A DNA stretch of 64,000 nucleotides from Streptomyces sp. SW4 (GTDB taxonomy: Bacteria; Actinomycetota; Actinomycetes; Streptomycetales; Streptomycetaceae): positions 5,019,001-5,083,000 of the forward strand of contig QKWM01000004.1 in the NCBI GenBank assembly GCA_003248315.1. Direction: 5' to 3'. The notes beneath the pieces are model-generated. The model had not been told where the DNA came from. It searched no databases and saw only the letters and a list, made by a program, of their open reading frames with translations. Position 1 is the stretch's first letter. Each line of letters opens with the position of its first letter. Positions 44,630-54,127 of this stretch are shown here, piece by piece. The translations under genes and the position numbers were made by a program.

Positions 44630-46886
44630 TCAGGCCGTGTCGAAGGACCGCAGCCGCAGCGAGTTGCCGACGACGAACACCGAGGAGAAGGCCATCGCCG
44701 CCCGGCGATCATCGGGTTGAGCAGCCCGGCCGCGGCCAGCGGCAACGCGGCCACGTTGTAGGCGAACGCCCAGAACAGGTTCGACTTGATCGTGCCCAGC
44801 GTCCGCCGCGCCAGCCGGATCGCATCGGCCGCCGCCCGCAGATCCCCCCGCACCAGCGTCAGGTCACCGGCCTCGATCGCCGCGTCCGTGCCGGTGCCCA
44901 TCGCCAGCCCCAGATCGGCCCGGGCCAGCGCGGCGGCGTCGTTCACCCCGTCACCGACCATCGCCACCGACCGGCCCTCGGCCTGCAACCGCTCGATCAC
45001 GTCGACCTTGTCCTGCGGCAGCACCTCGGCGATCACGTCCTCGGCCGGGATGCCGACCTCACGGGCGACGGCCTCGGCCACGGCCCGGTTGTCGCCGGTG
45101 AGCAGCACCGGCCGCAGGCCGAGGGCGCGCAGCCGGCCGATCGCCTCGGCGCTGGTGTCCTTCACCGCGTCCGCGACCTCCAGCACCGCCCGCGCCTCGC
45201 CGTCCCACGCGACCACGACGGCGGTCCGCCCGGCGGCCTCCGCCGCGGCCTTGGCGCGTTCCAGTTCCGCCGGCAGCGTGATCGCCCACTCGGCGAGCAG
45301 CCGCTCGCGGCCCACCAGCACCGCGTGGCCGTCGACGACACCCTGGACGCCGAGGCCCGGCACGTTCGCGAAGTCCTCCGGCACCGGAAGGGTGTCCAGC
45401 TTGGCCAGGGCCCCGTCCGCCACGGCCCGGGCGATGGGGTGCTCCGAGGCGTGCTCCAGAGCGCCGGCCAGCCGCAGCGCCTCGGCCTCCGGCACGCCCT
45501 CGGCGGTGCGCACGGCCAGCAGGGTCATCCGGCCGTGGTGACGGTCCCCGTCTTGTCGAGGACGACGGTGTCGACCCGCCGGGTGGACTCCAGGACCTCC
45601 GGGCCCTTGATGAGGATGCCGAGCTGCGCGCCGCGTCCCGTGCCGACCATCAGCGCGGTGGGCGTGGCCAGCCCCAGGGCGCACGGGCAGGCGATGATCA
45701 GTACCGCGACGGCGGCGGTGAACGCGGCCGTCAGCCCCGCCCCGTTGCCGAGCCAGAAGCCCAGCGTGCCCAGTGCGAGGGCGATGACGACCGGCACGAA
45801 CACGCCCGAGATCCGGTCCGCGAGCCGCTGTGCCTCCGCCTTGCCGTTCTGCGCGTCCTCCACCAGCTTCGCCATCCGCGCCAGCTGGGTGTCCGCGCCG
45901 ACCCGGGTCGCCTCGACCACCAGCCGGCCGCCGACGTTGACGGTGGCACCGGTGACCGCGTCGCCGACGGCCACCTCCACCGGCACGGACTCGCCGGTCA
46001 GCATGGACGCGTCGACGGCGGAGGTGCCCTCGGTCACCGTCCCGTCGGTGGCGATCTTCTCGCCGGGGCGCACCAGGAAACGGTCGCCCACCCGCAACGC
46101 GCCGACCGGGACGAGGTGTTCGCCGCCGTCCCGCAGCACGGTGACGTCCTTGGCGCCCAGTTCCAGCAGCGCCCTGAGCGCGGCGCCCGCCTTCCGCTTC
46201 GACCGTGCCTCGAAGTACCGGCCGGCCAGGATGAACGCGGTCACCCCGGCGGCGGCCTCCAGGTAGATGTTCCCGGCGCCGTCCGTGCGGGCGATGGTCA
46301 GCTCGAAGGGGTGTGTCATGCCCGGTGTGCCGGCGGTGCCGAAGAACAGGGCCCACAGCGACCACAGGAACGCCGCCGACGTGCCGACGGAGATGAGCGT
46401 GTCCATGGTGGCGGCGCCGTGCCGGGCGTTGGTGAAGGCGGCCCGGTGGAAGGGCCAGGCGGCGTACGTCACGACGGGCGCCGCCAGGGTCAGGGAGAGC
46501 CACTGCCAGTACTCGAACTGCAGCGCGGGCACCATCGCCATCGCGATGACCGGCACGGCCAGCACCGCGGCCGTGACCAGCCGTTGCCGCAGCGGGCGCA
46601 GCGCGTCGGACTCGTCGTCGGCCTCCGCCTTTGGCGCGGTCTCGGTGCGCGGGGGCTCGGGCTCGTGCGCGGTGTAGCCGGTCGCCTCGACCGTGGCGAT
46701 CAGATCCGGGACGGAGACGTCGCCGCTGTAGCTGACCTTCGCCTTCTCCGTCGCGTAGTTGACGGTGGCGGTGACCCCGTCCATCCGGTTGAGCTTCTTC
46801 TCGATCCGGGCCGCGCACGAGGCGCAGGTCATGCCGCCGATGGCGAGTTCCACCTCGGCCGGGGCATCGGTCGTACGGGTGCTCAT
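44630..46886 (-). CDS. copA: Copper-exporting P1B-type ATPase
   Basis: About 753 residues. N-terminal HMA domain MTCASC (19-24), then helices, SMLTGES (actuator), ACPCALGLATPTALM (CPC copper site), VVLDKTGTVT (phosphorylated Asp), and GDGVNDAAALARADLGLAMG (hinge). Exports Cu(I) from the cytoplasm. The frame changes at 45530 (after the DKTGT motif) and near 44705; each is repaired by one base and the last residues then read FVVGNSLRLRSFDTA. AGGAG precedes ATG 46886. Same strand, 75 bases after copZ; controlled by the CsoR boxes at 47305-47443. Confidence 0.95.
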
Positions 46887-46961
46887 GGCTGCTCCTGAAA
46901 CGGGGTCCTCGGCCGGGACCCGGTGTGCGGGTCCCGGCGTGTGCGGGGGAGTGCGGGCCGG

Positions 46962-47246
46962 TCAGACCCGGCCGGTCAGTTCGTAGCCGGCCTCGTCGAC
47001 CACGTCGGCGATCACGGAGTCGTCCGGGTCGGCGGCCGAGGTGACGGTGACCCGGCCGGTGTCCAGGTCGACGTCGACGCCGGTCACGCCGTCCAGCTCG
47101 CCGATCACCCTGGTGAGCGTGGCCTTGCAGTGGCCGCAGGTCATCCCGGAGACGGCGTAGGTGGTCGTGACGGCCCCGGCGGTCGCCGTGGCGGCGGCCG
47201 TGCCGGTCGAGCAGCGGCCGTCGGTGGAGCAGCAGGACGAGGACAT
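46962..47246 (-). CDS. copZ: Copper chaperone with heavy-metal-associated domain
   Basis: 94 residues: GMTCGHCKATLTRVIGELDGVTGVDVDLDTGRVTVTSAADPDDSVIADVVDEAGYELTGRV is the ferredoxin-like HMA fold with Cu ligands C37 and C40. A Cys-rich extension (SSSCCSTDGRCS) may bind additional copper. ATG 47246 is preceded by GGAGG. First gene of the copZA operon, divergent from a secreted His-rich protein across a region with four palindromes. Confidence 0.93.
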   Translation of the reverse strand: MSSSCCSTDGRCSTGTAAATATAGAVTTTYAVSGMTCGHCKATLTRVIGELDGVTGVDVDLDTGRVTVTSAADPDDSVIADVVDEAGYELTGRV

Positions 47247-47304
47247 GGGGGCCTCCAGAAGTCTCGCAGCCTTACCCGGGCGGGCGGCTGCGGTCGTCGT
47301 ATAC

Positions 47305-47325
47305 GGATACCTGGTACGGGTATCT
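47305..47325. promoter_or_regulatory. CsoR-type box A (weak)
   Basis: GATAC...GTATC arms at 47306-47310 and 47320-47324 in the copZ leader. Less C/G-rich than the other boxes. Confidence 0.4.
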
Positions 47326-47339
47326 CGCGCTAGGCTGGC

Positions 47340-47360
47340 AGATACCGCCAGGGGGTATCT
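47340..47360. promoter_or_regulatory. CsoR-type box B
   Basis: AGATACC and GGTATCT arms around a GCCAGGG centre; 7-bp perfect arms, on the copZ side. Confidence 0.65.
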
Positions 47361-47374
47361 CCCGTCGGGGTCAT

Positions 47375-47393
47375 GTATACCCCCCTGGGGTAC
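47375..47393. promoter_or_regulatory. CsoR-type box C
   Basis: GTATACCCCCCTGGGGTAC: GTA.CCCC and GGGG.TAC arms as in copper-sensing CsoR boxes. Confidence 0.65.
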
Positions 47394-47415
47394 CGGACGC
47401 AAGTCCGCCCTCCCC

Positions 47416-47443
47416 TTGACTGGGTACCCCCTGGGGGTATGGT
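47416..47443 (+). promoter_or_regulatory. Copper promoter with CsoR box D between -35 and -10
   Basis: TTGACT (47416-47421), 16-base spacer, TATGGT (47438-47443). The perfect palindrome TACCCCCTGGGGGTA (47425-47439) fills the spacer, so bound repressor blocks RNA polymerase. This is the standard CsoR layout; the csoR gene is not in the window. Confidence 0.85.
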
Positions 47444-47503
47444 GAAGTGCAAGAAGGGCCTCCCGTCCGAGCCGGAGGCCGCAGGAGCGAGGAGACGACC
47501 GTC

Positions 47504-48477
47504 ATGCACACCGGACTGAGGATCACCGCGTTCGCCGCCGCACTCGCCGCCACCTTCGGCACGGCCTACGGGGTGGGCCAGGCCGTCGACCCGGTCGTCA
47601 GCGACACCGCGGCGCCCGCGCACGACGACCACGACCGGCGGTCGCCGGCGCCGAAGGAGCACGCCGGGCACGGCGACGCGACCCCCGGCGGACTGCAGAT
47701 CTCCGAGGACGGCTACACGCTCGACCTCGCCACCCCGCGCGTCACCGCCGGGCAGCGCGGGGAGCTGCGCTTCACCGTCCGCGACGACACCGGCCGCGCC
47801 GTCACCGACTACCGGCGCGAGCACGGCAAGGAACTCCATCTGATCCTGGCCTCGCGCGACCTGGTGACCTACCGCCACCTGCACCCCACCCGCGCCGCCG
47901 ACGGCAGCTGGAGCACCCCCGTCGACCTGCCCGCGCGGGCAACTACCGCGTCTTCGCCGACTTCACGCCCGAGCGGAAGGGCGCCCGGAACATCACCCTC
48001 GGCGCGGACCTCGCCGCCGGCGGGCGCTACGAACCCGCCCGGCTGCCGGCGCCGTCCGGTACGGCCCGGGTCGACGGCTACCGGGTCGACCTGTCAGGCA
48101 CCCTGCGCCCGGGCAGGCCGTCCGAACTCACCCTGAAGGTCAGCCGCGACGGCGAACCCGTCACGGACCTCCAGCCCTACCTCGGCGCCTACGGCCACCT
48201 CGTCGCCCTGCGCTCCGGCGACCTGGCCTACCTCCACGTCCACCCCCACGGCGAACCCGGCGACGGCGTCACGCGGCCCGGCCCGGAGATCTCCTTCACG
48301 GCGACCGCGCCCACCAGCGGCACCTACCGCCTCTTCCTGGACTTCCAGCACGAAGGCGAGGTCCGCACGGCGGCGTTCACCGTGAAGGCCGCGGACGCCT
48401 CCGGCCCGGACGGCCCGGCCGGGACGGCGCCGGCCCCGGCGGAGGAGACGCACCCCGACGACGGCCACGGCCACTGA
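47504..48477 (+). CDS. Secreted or membrane-anchored copper-responsive protein (frameshift near 47940)
   Basis: About 325 residues. N-terminal hydrophobic segment (ITAFAAALAATFGTAYGVGQAV) is a signal peptide or anchor. The external part contains His/Asp clusters (HDDHDRR, HAGHGDA, HPDDGHGH at the end) and a beta-rich domain duplicated in style (VTYRHLHPTRAADGSWS and LAYLHVHPHGEPGDGVTRPG), each with LH-x-HP motifs that suit copper binding. Its promoter has a CsoR box, and it is divergent from copZA, so it is presumably copper-induced (inference; from memory an equivalent gene is copper-induced in S. coelicolor). One-base frame change at GCCCGCGCGGGCAA. Confidence 0.83.
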
Positions 48478-48489
48478 CGAGCGCCGCGG

Positions 48490-49269
48490 TCACACCACGA
48501 CGACCCGGACCCCGGCGTCCTCGAACCGCCGCACGGTGTCCGGGTCGGCCGCGCCGTCCGTCACCAGCGTGTCCACCGTGTCGACCGCGCAGATCCGGGC
48601 GAACGCCCGCCGGCCCAGCTTGCTGGAGTCGGCGGCGACGACCACGCGCTCGGCGCGCTCGCACAGCAGCCGGTTGATCGCGGCCTCGGCCTCGTCGTGG
48701 GCCGCGGCGCCGTGCGTGACGTCCAGCGAGACCACGCCCAGTACCGCCACGTCCAGGGTGATCTGCCCCAGCACCCCGTCCGCGAGCGGCCCGATCAGCT
48801 CGTAGGACTGCGCCCGCGCCACCCCGCCGGTCACCACGATCTTGAACTGCGGCCGGACCGCCAGCTCGTTGGCGATGTTGAGCGCGTTGGTGACGACGGT
48901 CAGCGCGGGCGTCCCCGACGCCAGGTCGCTGCGCACCGCCAGCGCGCGCGCCACCTCGGTCGTGGTCGTGCCGCCCGTCAGGCCCACCGCCTCGCCCGGC
49001 GCCACCAGGCCGGCGACCGCCTTCGCGATGCGCTGCTTCTCCGAGGCCCGGCGCGCCGTCTTGTAGCGCAGTGGCAGCTCGTACGACACCCCGTGCACGA
49101 CCGCTCCGCCGCGCGTGCGCACCAGCATCTGCTGTTCGGCGAGCTGGTCGAAGTCGCGCCGGATCGTCGCGGCCGACACCTCCAGCTCGGTCGCCGCCTC
49201 CTCGACATCCAGCCGGCCGCGCTCGACGAGCAGTTCCAGCAGCGCCTTCCAGCGGGCGTCACGCGACAT
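48490..49269 (-). CDS. DeoR-family transcriptional regulator
   Basis: 259 residues, intact. HTH: VERGRLDVEEAATELEVSAATIRRDFDQLAEQQMLVRTRGGAV; sugar-phosphate sensor domain: GLTGGTTTTEVARAL, VVTNALNIANEL, VVTGGVARAQSYELIGPLADGVLG, VADSSKLGRRAF. ATG 49269 has GGAGG six bases before it. Divergent from a SIS protein-aldolase operon; probably represses it and is released by a sugar phosphate. Confidence 0.94.
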   Translation of the reverse strand: MSRDARWKALLELLVERGRLDVEEAATELEVSAATIRRDFDQLAEQQMLVRTRGGAVVHGVSYELPLRYKTARRASEKQRIAKAVAGLVAPGEAVGLTGGTTTTEVARALAVRSDLASGTPALTVVTNALNIANELAVRPQFKIVVTGGVARAQSYELIGPLADGVLGQITLDVAVLGVVSLDVTHGAAAHDEAEAAINRLLCERAERVVVAADSSKLGRRAFARICAVDTVDTLVTDGAADPDTVRRFEDAGVRVVVV

Positions 49270-49330
49270 GGGCACCCTCCGTCCTCGGTCCCTCAGCGAC
49301 CTTAGCGCACAACGATCTCCCGCCGAATGC

Positions 49331-49360
49331 TTGATTGTGCTCGAAACAGCGCTATATCTT
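49331..49360 (+). promoter_or_regulatory. Promoter of the SIS-aldolase operon
   Basis: TTGATT (49331-49336) and ATATCT (49354-49359) 17 bases apart. The A/T-rich segment between (TGCTCGAAACA) is a likely DeoR binding area, with a similar AACGAACA downstream, but I cannot define the box. Confidence 0.5.
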
Positions 49361-49406
49361 GCAGGAACGAACAGACGGCTCCATCGGTCCCGGGGAGGGG
49401 TGCGCC

Positions 49407-50288
49407 ATGACGCACGTCGAGGACGAACTCACCAGCCAGCCCGAGTGCTGGACGCGAGCGGCGGCGGAGGCGGGCCGCCACGGCGGAGCGCTCCCGGCGC
49501 CCAGGGAGCGGGTGGCGGTCGTCGGCTGCGGCACCTCGTACTTCATGGCCCAGGCCGCCGCGGCGCTGCGCGAGGAGGCGGGCCACGGCGAGACCGACGC
49601 CTTCGCCGCCTCCGAGTTCCCGGCCGGCCGCGCGTACGACCGGGTCGTCGCCCTCACCCGCTCCGGCACCACCACCGAGGTGCTGGAACTGCTCGGCCGG
49701 CTGCGGGGCCGCACCCGCACCACCGCGATCACCGCCGACCCGGACACGCCCGTCATGGCCGCGGCCGACGACGTCGTCGTCCTGGACTTCGCCGACGAGC
49801 GGTCCGTCGTGCAGACCCGGTTCGCGACCACCGCCCTCACCCTCCTGCGCGCACACGTCGGCCGGCACACCGACGCGGCCGTCGCCGACGCCCGCACCGC
49901 GCTCACCGCCGAGCTGCCCGCGGGGCTCGTCGACTGCACGCAGTTCACCTTCCTCGGCCGCGGCTGGACGGTCGGACTGGCCAACGAGGCCGCGCTGAAG
50001 ATGCGCGAGGCCTCCCTGTCCTGGACCGAGGCCTACCCCGCGATGGAGTACCGGCACGGGCCCATCAGCATCACCACCCGCGGCACGGCCACCTGGATGC
50101 TCGGCCGGGCGCCCGAGGGACTCGCCGAGCAGGTCCGGCGGACCGGCGGACTCTGGGTGGCCGGCACCCTCGACCCGCTCGCCGAGCTGGTCCGCGCCCA
50201 GCGGCTCGCCGTCGCCGTCGCCGCCGCCCGCGGACTCGACCCGGACAGCCCCCGCCACCTCACCCGCTCGGTGATCCTGGCGCCCTGA
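49407..50288 (+). CDS. SIS-domain sugar isomerase/deaminase (AgaS/GlmS-C-like)
   Basis: 293 residues, intact. Two SIS motifs: VAVVGCGTSYFMAQAAAALREE and FLGRGWTVGLANEAALKMREASLSWTEAYPAMEYRHGPIS; the latter (ALKxKE...E.RHGP) is the hallmark of GlmS/AgaS-type isomerases and supplies the catalytic His/Glu. No glutaminase domain, so it is an AgaS-like ketose-amine isomerase/deaminase. GGGGAGGGG precedes ATG. Operon with class II aldolase: a tagatose/galactosamine-type catabolic pair (inference). Confidence 0.92.
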   Translation: MTHVEDELTSQPECWTRAAAEAGRHGGALPAPRERVAVVGCGTSYFMAQAAAALREEAGHGETDAFAASEFPAGRAYDRVVALTRSGTTTEVLELLGRLRGRTRTTAITADPDTPVMAAADDVVVLDFADERSVVQTRFATTALTLLRAHVGRHTDAAVADARTALTAELPAGLVDCTQFTFLGRGWTVGLANEAALKMREASLSWTEAYPAMEYRHGPISITTRGTATWMLGRAPEGLAEQVRRTGGLWVAGTLDPLAELVRAQRLAVAVAAARGLDPDSPRHLTRSVILAP

Positions 50289-50318
50289 CGGCCGCCCGCC
50301 CCGGGGAAAGGACAGACC

Positions 50319-51182
50319 GTGCCCCTCGCCACCACCGGCGACCTGATCACCCGTGCCGCCGCCGCGCGGTCCGCCGTCGCCGCCTTCAACGTCATCACGC
50401 TGGAGCACGTCGAGGCCGTCGTCGCCGGCGCCGAGTCCGTCGCCGCGCCCGTCGTGCTCCAGGTCAGCGAGAACGCCGTGAAGTTCCGCTACGGCCGGCT
50501 GCTGCCGCTGGCCCGCGCCGCCCTCGCCGCCGCCGAACACGCCGCCGTACCCGTCGCCCTGCACCTCGACCATGTGCAGAGCGACGCCCTGCTCCGCCAG
50601 GCCCCGGACGCCGGCTTCAGCTCGGTCATGTACGACGCCTCGCGGCTGCCGTACGCCGAGAACCTGGCCGCGACCCGCGCCGCCGCCGACTGGGCGCACG
50701 CCCAGGGCCTGTGGATCGAGGCGGAGCTCGGCGAGGTCGGCGGCAAGCACGGAGCCCCGCCGCTGGACGCCCACGCGCCCGGCGCCCGCACCGACCCGGC
50801 CGAGGCCCGCGCCTTCGTCGCCGACTCCGGGGTGGACGCCCTGGCCGTCGCCGTCGGCAGCAGCCACGCGATGACCACCCGCACCGCCGCCCTCGACCAC
50901 GACCTGCTCAAGCGTCTGTCGGCGGCCCTGGACGTCCCGCTCGTCCTGCACGGCTCCTCCGGCGTCCCCGACGGGGAACTCACCGCCGCCGTCGCCGGCG
51001 GCATCGCCAAGGTCAACGTCGGCACCGCCCTCAACATCGCCATGACCGGCGCCATCCGGGAGTACCTCGCCGCCCACCCGGAGGCGGTCGACTCCCGCGG
51101 CTATCTGACCGTCGGCAGGGAGGCCATGGTGCGCACCGTCGCGGACATCATCCGCGTCGTGGACCGCTCCGTCACCGCTTGA
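50319..51182 (+). CDS. Class II fructose/tagatose-bisphosphate aldolase-like
   Basis: 287 residues, intact. Zinc-dependent class II aldolase: AFNVITLEHVEAVV, VALHLDHVQSDALLRQAPDAGFSSVMYDASRLP (H-L-D-H with first zinc ligands), IEAELGEVGGKHG (Glu) and VLHGSSGVPDGELTAAVAGGIAKVNVGTALN (second HGSSG His and phosphate loop). Cleaves a ketose bisphosphate to DHAP and glyceraldehyde 3-phosphate. GTG start 30 bases after the SIS stop. Its end overlaps the convergent methyltransferase by 11 bases. Confidence 0.93.
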   Translation: MPLATTGDLITRAAAARSAVAAFNVITLEHVEAVVAGAESVAAPVVLQVSENAVKFRYGRLLPLARAALAAAEHAAVPVALHLDHVQSDALLRQAPDAGFSSVMYDASRLPYAENLAATRAAADWAHAQGLWIEAELGEVGGKHGAPPLDAHAPGARTDPAEARAFVADSGVDALAVAVGSSHAMTTRTAALDHDLLKRLSAALDVPLVLHGSSGVPDGELTAAVAGGIAKVNVGTALNIAMTGAIREYLAAHPEAVDSRGYLTVGREAMVRTVADIIRVVDRSVTA

Positions 51183-52322
51183 CCGCCTTCAGCACCACGA
51201 ACTTCGGATCGCTCGCCACCAGCCGGCTGTTGCCGAAGACGCGCCGCAGCTTGACGTGGTACCCCAGGTGCCGGTTGCCGACCACCCACAGTTCGCCGCC
51301 CGGGCGCAGCACCCGCCGCGCCCCGGTGAACATCCGCCACGCGGTGGCGTCGGTCGTCGCCTGATGGGAGTGGAAGGGCGGGTTGTTCAGCACCAGGTCG
51401 ACACTGGCGTCCGGCACCCCGGCCAGCCCGTCGCCGACCCGGAACTCGGCGTGCCCGGGCACCCCGTTCGCCTTGTACGTCGCCTCCGCCGAGGCGACGG
51501 CCTGGAACGACTCGTCGGTGAACAGCACCTCGGCGTCGGGGTCCGCCAGCGCCACGGCCGTGCCGACCACACCGTTGCCGCAGCCGAGGTCCACCACGCG
51601 CCGGGCCCCCGGTGCGGGCAGGTGCCGGAGGAAGAACCGGGTGCCGATGTCGAGCCGGTCGGCGCAGAAGACACCGGCGTGGTTGACGACGGTCCGGCCG
51701 CCGACCGCCCCCGCGTCCTCGGGCAGCCGGTAGGTCAGCGGCCACGGGTTGGCGGGCCGCTCCAGCGCCGGATCCGGCGTGCACAGGATCAGCCGGGCCT
51801 TCTTCTCCGCCAGGGAGGTGCGGGTCGGCCCGAGGACACGCTCGAACAGGGCGAGCGTCGAGGTGTGGATTTCCTTCACCATGCCGGTGCCGACGACGAC
51901 CGTGCCCGCGTGCACGGCGGGGGCCAGCCGCAGCAGCTGGTCCTCCAGCAGGGCGAGGCTCTTGGGCACCCGCACCAGCAGGACGTCGATCCGGGCCGGC
52001 GGCGGGTCCTGCGTGGTCAGCAGCCGCACCGCGCCGGGCGCCACGCCGTTGCGGGCGAGGTTGGCGCGGGTCGCCTCCTGGGCGAGGTGGGAGTCGGTGA
52101 TCTGCACCGGCTCGTGCGCCGCCAGCGCCGTGACCAGCGCGCCCCAGCGGTCGCCGACGACCACCACCGTGCCGGACAGCCCGGTCCCCTCCCCGGCGAG
52201 ATGCCTCAGCAGATAGGCGTCGGCGGCGTCCCAGGCGCGCAGCCTGTCGCGCGGGTCCTCGGGAAACCGGGTCAGCGAGAGCTCGCCCCAGGGGTCGTCA
52301 TGCGGTCGGTGCGATCGTCCAT
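51172..52322 (-). CDS. RlmG/RsmC-type class I rRNA methyltransferase
   Basis: About 383 residues. Two Rossmann-like halves as in RlmG: the N-terminal half (VVVVGDRWGALVTALAAHEP, LLVRVPKSLALLEDQLLRLAP) is degenerate, and the C-terminal half is a SAM methyltransferase: VVDLGCGNGVVGTAVAL (SAM loop) and LVLNNPPFHS (catalytic NPPF). Probable N2-guanine methylation of 23S or 16S rRNA. The first 6-7 residues (ATG 52322) and the body are joined by one base near 52302; the in-frame GTG at 52167 would give a truncated protein. Confidence 0.87.
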
Positions 52323-52429
52323 CGTGCGTCCAGGCTAGCCGAGCCGCAGCTCAGCCCCGCTCCGGCGGCGGACGGCCCGGCGCCGGCGGCGCCGGCCCGG
52401 GACCGGGGCACCGGACGGGACGGTGCACG

Positions 52430-52709
52430 ATGGGAGCAGAACGACAGGCCCTCGGCGACACCTGCGTCTTCCGCTTCGGCAACCCGGCGACACCTGCGTC
52501 TTCCGCTTCGGCAACCCGCGGACCCGGACCCGGCCCTACACGGACGTCGAGCCGCGCAGCGGTGACCTGTTCGTGTTCGGCGGGCCCTCCCGGTTCGCCC
52601 GCCACGGCGTCCCGCGCGTGCACCCGGGCCCCCGGCCCCGGAGTTGGGGCTGACCGGCCGGCTGGACATCACGCTCCGGGTCAGCGGCCGGCAGGCGGGC
52701 GGATCATGA
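52430..52709 (+). pseudogene. alkB-like dioxygenase remnant (3' end only)
   Basis: Reads GDTCVFRFGNPRTRTRPYTDVEPRSGDLFVFGGPSRFARHGVPRVHPG and then, after a one-base slip, ELGLTGRLDITLRVSG: the final third of an AlkB-family 2-oxoglutarate/Fe(II) dioxygenase with its last Fe-ligand His and the substrate-pocket Arg. The first two thirds, including the HxD iron site, are absent: the 120 bases upstream back to the methyltransferase do not encode it. A perfect 32-bp tandem duplication (52454-52517) also breaks the frame. Either a decayed gene or a local collapse in the assembly. Confidence 0.7.
52454..52517. repeat. Perfect 32-bp tandem duplication in the alkB remnant
   Basis: Bases 52454-52485 are repeated exactly at 52486-52517 (GGCGACACCTGCGTCTTCCG...). 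32 is not divisible by 3, so it alters the frame within GDTCVFRFGNP. Confidence 0.95.
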
Positions 52710-52721
52710 CAGACTCACCCC

Positions 52722-53959
52722 ATGAGCGGCAAGGCGGAGCCCCGGGCGGCGGGGGACGGGAGCACCTCGAGGACGCGGCTGGACCGGGGGCGCGGAGCGC
52801 TCGGACCCGCGCTGGAGCTCGTGCACACCGGACGCGCCCCCACCCGCGCCGTCCTCACCGCCGAACTCGGCGTCACCCGTGCCACGGCCGGCGCCGTCGC
52901 CTCCGAACTGGAGGCGCTCGGACTGATCCGGGTGGACGCCCGGCCCGCCGCGGCCGCCGGCTCGCAGGGACGCCCTCGCACCGGCTCGCGGTCGCCGAGG
53001 ACGGCCCCGTGGCCCTCGCCGCCCAGATCCACGCCGACGGCTTCCGCGCCGCGCTCGTCGGCCTCGGCGGCCGGATCGTCGCCACCGCGCCCGGCTGCGA
53101 GGTCGTCGACGCCGACCCCGCCAAGGTGCTCGGCTCGGTCGTCGAGGCCGGCGCGGACCTGCTGCGGCGGACCGGCCGGCGCTGCGTCGGCGCCGGCCTC
53201 GCCGTCCCCTCGGCGGTCGCCGAACCCGACGGTCTGGCCCTCAACCCCCTGCACCTGGCCTGGCCCGCGGGAGCGCCGGTCCGCCGGATCTTCGCCGAGC
53301 GGGTGCGCGCGGCCGGCATCGAGGGCCCGGCGTTCGCGGCGAACGACGTCAACCTCGCCGCCCTCGCCGAGCACCGGCACGGCGCGGGACGCGGTGCCCG
53401 CGACCTCCTGTGCGTCGCCACCGGCCACCGCGGCGTCGGCGGCGCCCTCGTCCTCGACGGCCGCCTGCACACCGGCAGTTCCGGCCTCGCCCTGGAGGTC
53501 GGCCACCTCACCGTCAACCCCGAGGGCCGCCCCTGCCACTGCGGCAGCCGCGGCTGCCTGGACGTGGAGGCCGACCCGCTGGCCTTCCTGACCGCCGCCG
53601 GCCGTGAGCCGGGCCCCGAGGTCTCCCTGCTGCAGCAGGCCAACGACCTGATCCGGGACCACTACGACGACCCGGCCGTCCGCGCCGCCACCGAGTCCCT
53701 CATCGACCGCCTGGGCCTGGGCCTGGCCGGCCTGGTGAACATCCTCAACCCCGACCGGATCGTCCTCGGCGGCCTGCACCGGACGCTGCTCGACGCCGAT
53801 CCCGGACGCCTGCGGGCCGTGGTCGCCGGCCGCAGCCTGTGGGGCCAGAGCGGCGGCGTGCCGATCCTGCCCTGCACGCTGGACCACAACAGCCTGGTCG
53901 GCGCCGCCGAACTGGCCTGGCAGCCGGTCCTCGACGACCCCCTCGGCGCCCTGACCTGA
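52722..53959 (+). CDS. ROK-family transcriptional regulator (NagC/Mlc type, frameshift near 52978)
   Basis: About 412 residues. N-terminal HTH: ALELVHTGRAPTRAVLTAELGVTRATAGAVASELEALGLIRVD. ROK core: GAGLAVPSAVAEPDGLALNPLHLAWPAGAPV, FAANDVNLAALAEHRHGAGRGARDLLCVATGHRGVGGALVLDG, LALEVGHLTVNPEGRPCHCGSRGCLDVEADP with the zinc CHCGSRGC. It senses a sugar and may control the SIS-aldolase genes or a distant transporter. A CAGACT 6-7 bases before the ATG suggests a leaderless message. The HTH and the ROK part are in different frames. Confidence 0.9.
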
Positions 53960-54127
53960 CACCCGCGCGTCCGGCGGCGCTCGGCGAAGGAAGCAGTGCC
54001 GCACGGGCCGCGTACTCCCGGCGGGGTACGCGCACTGCCGCTGCCCGTACGACGACCCGCACCCCCTCCCGGAGCCAGGCTCGTAGGCATCCACCTCTCG
54101 CACGAGACCGCAGGGAGACGATGCGCC

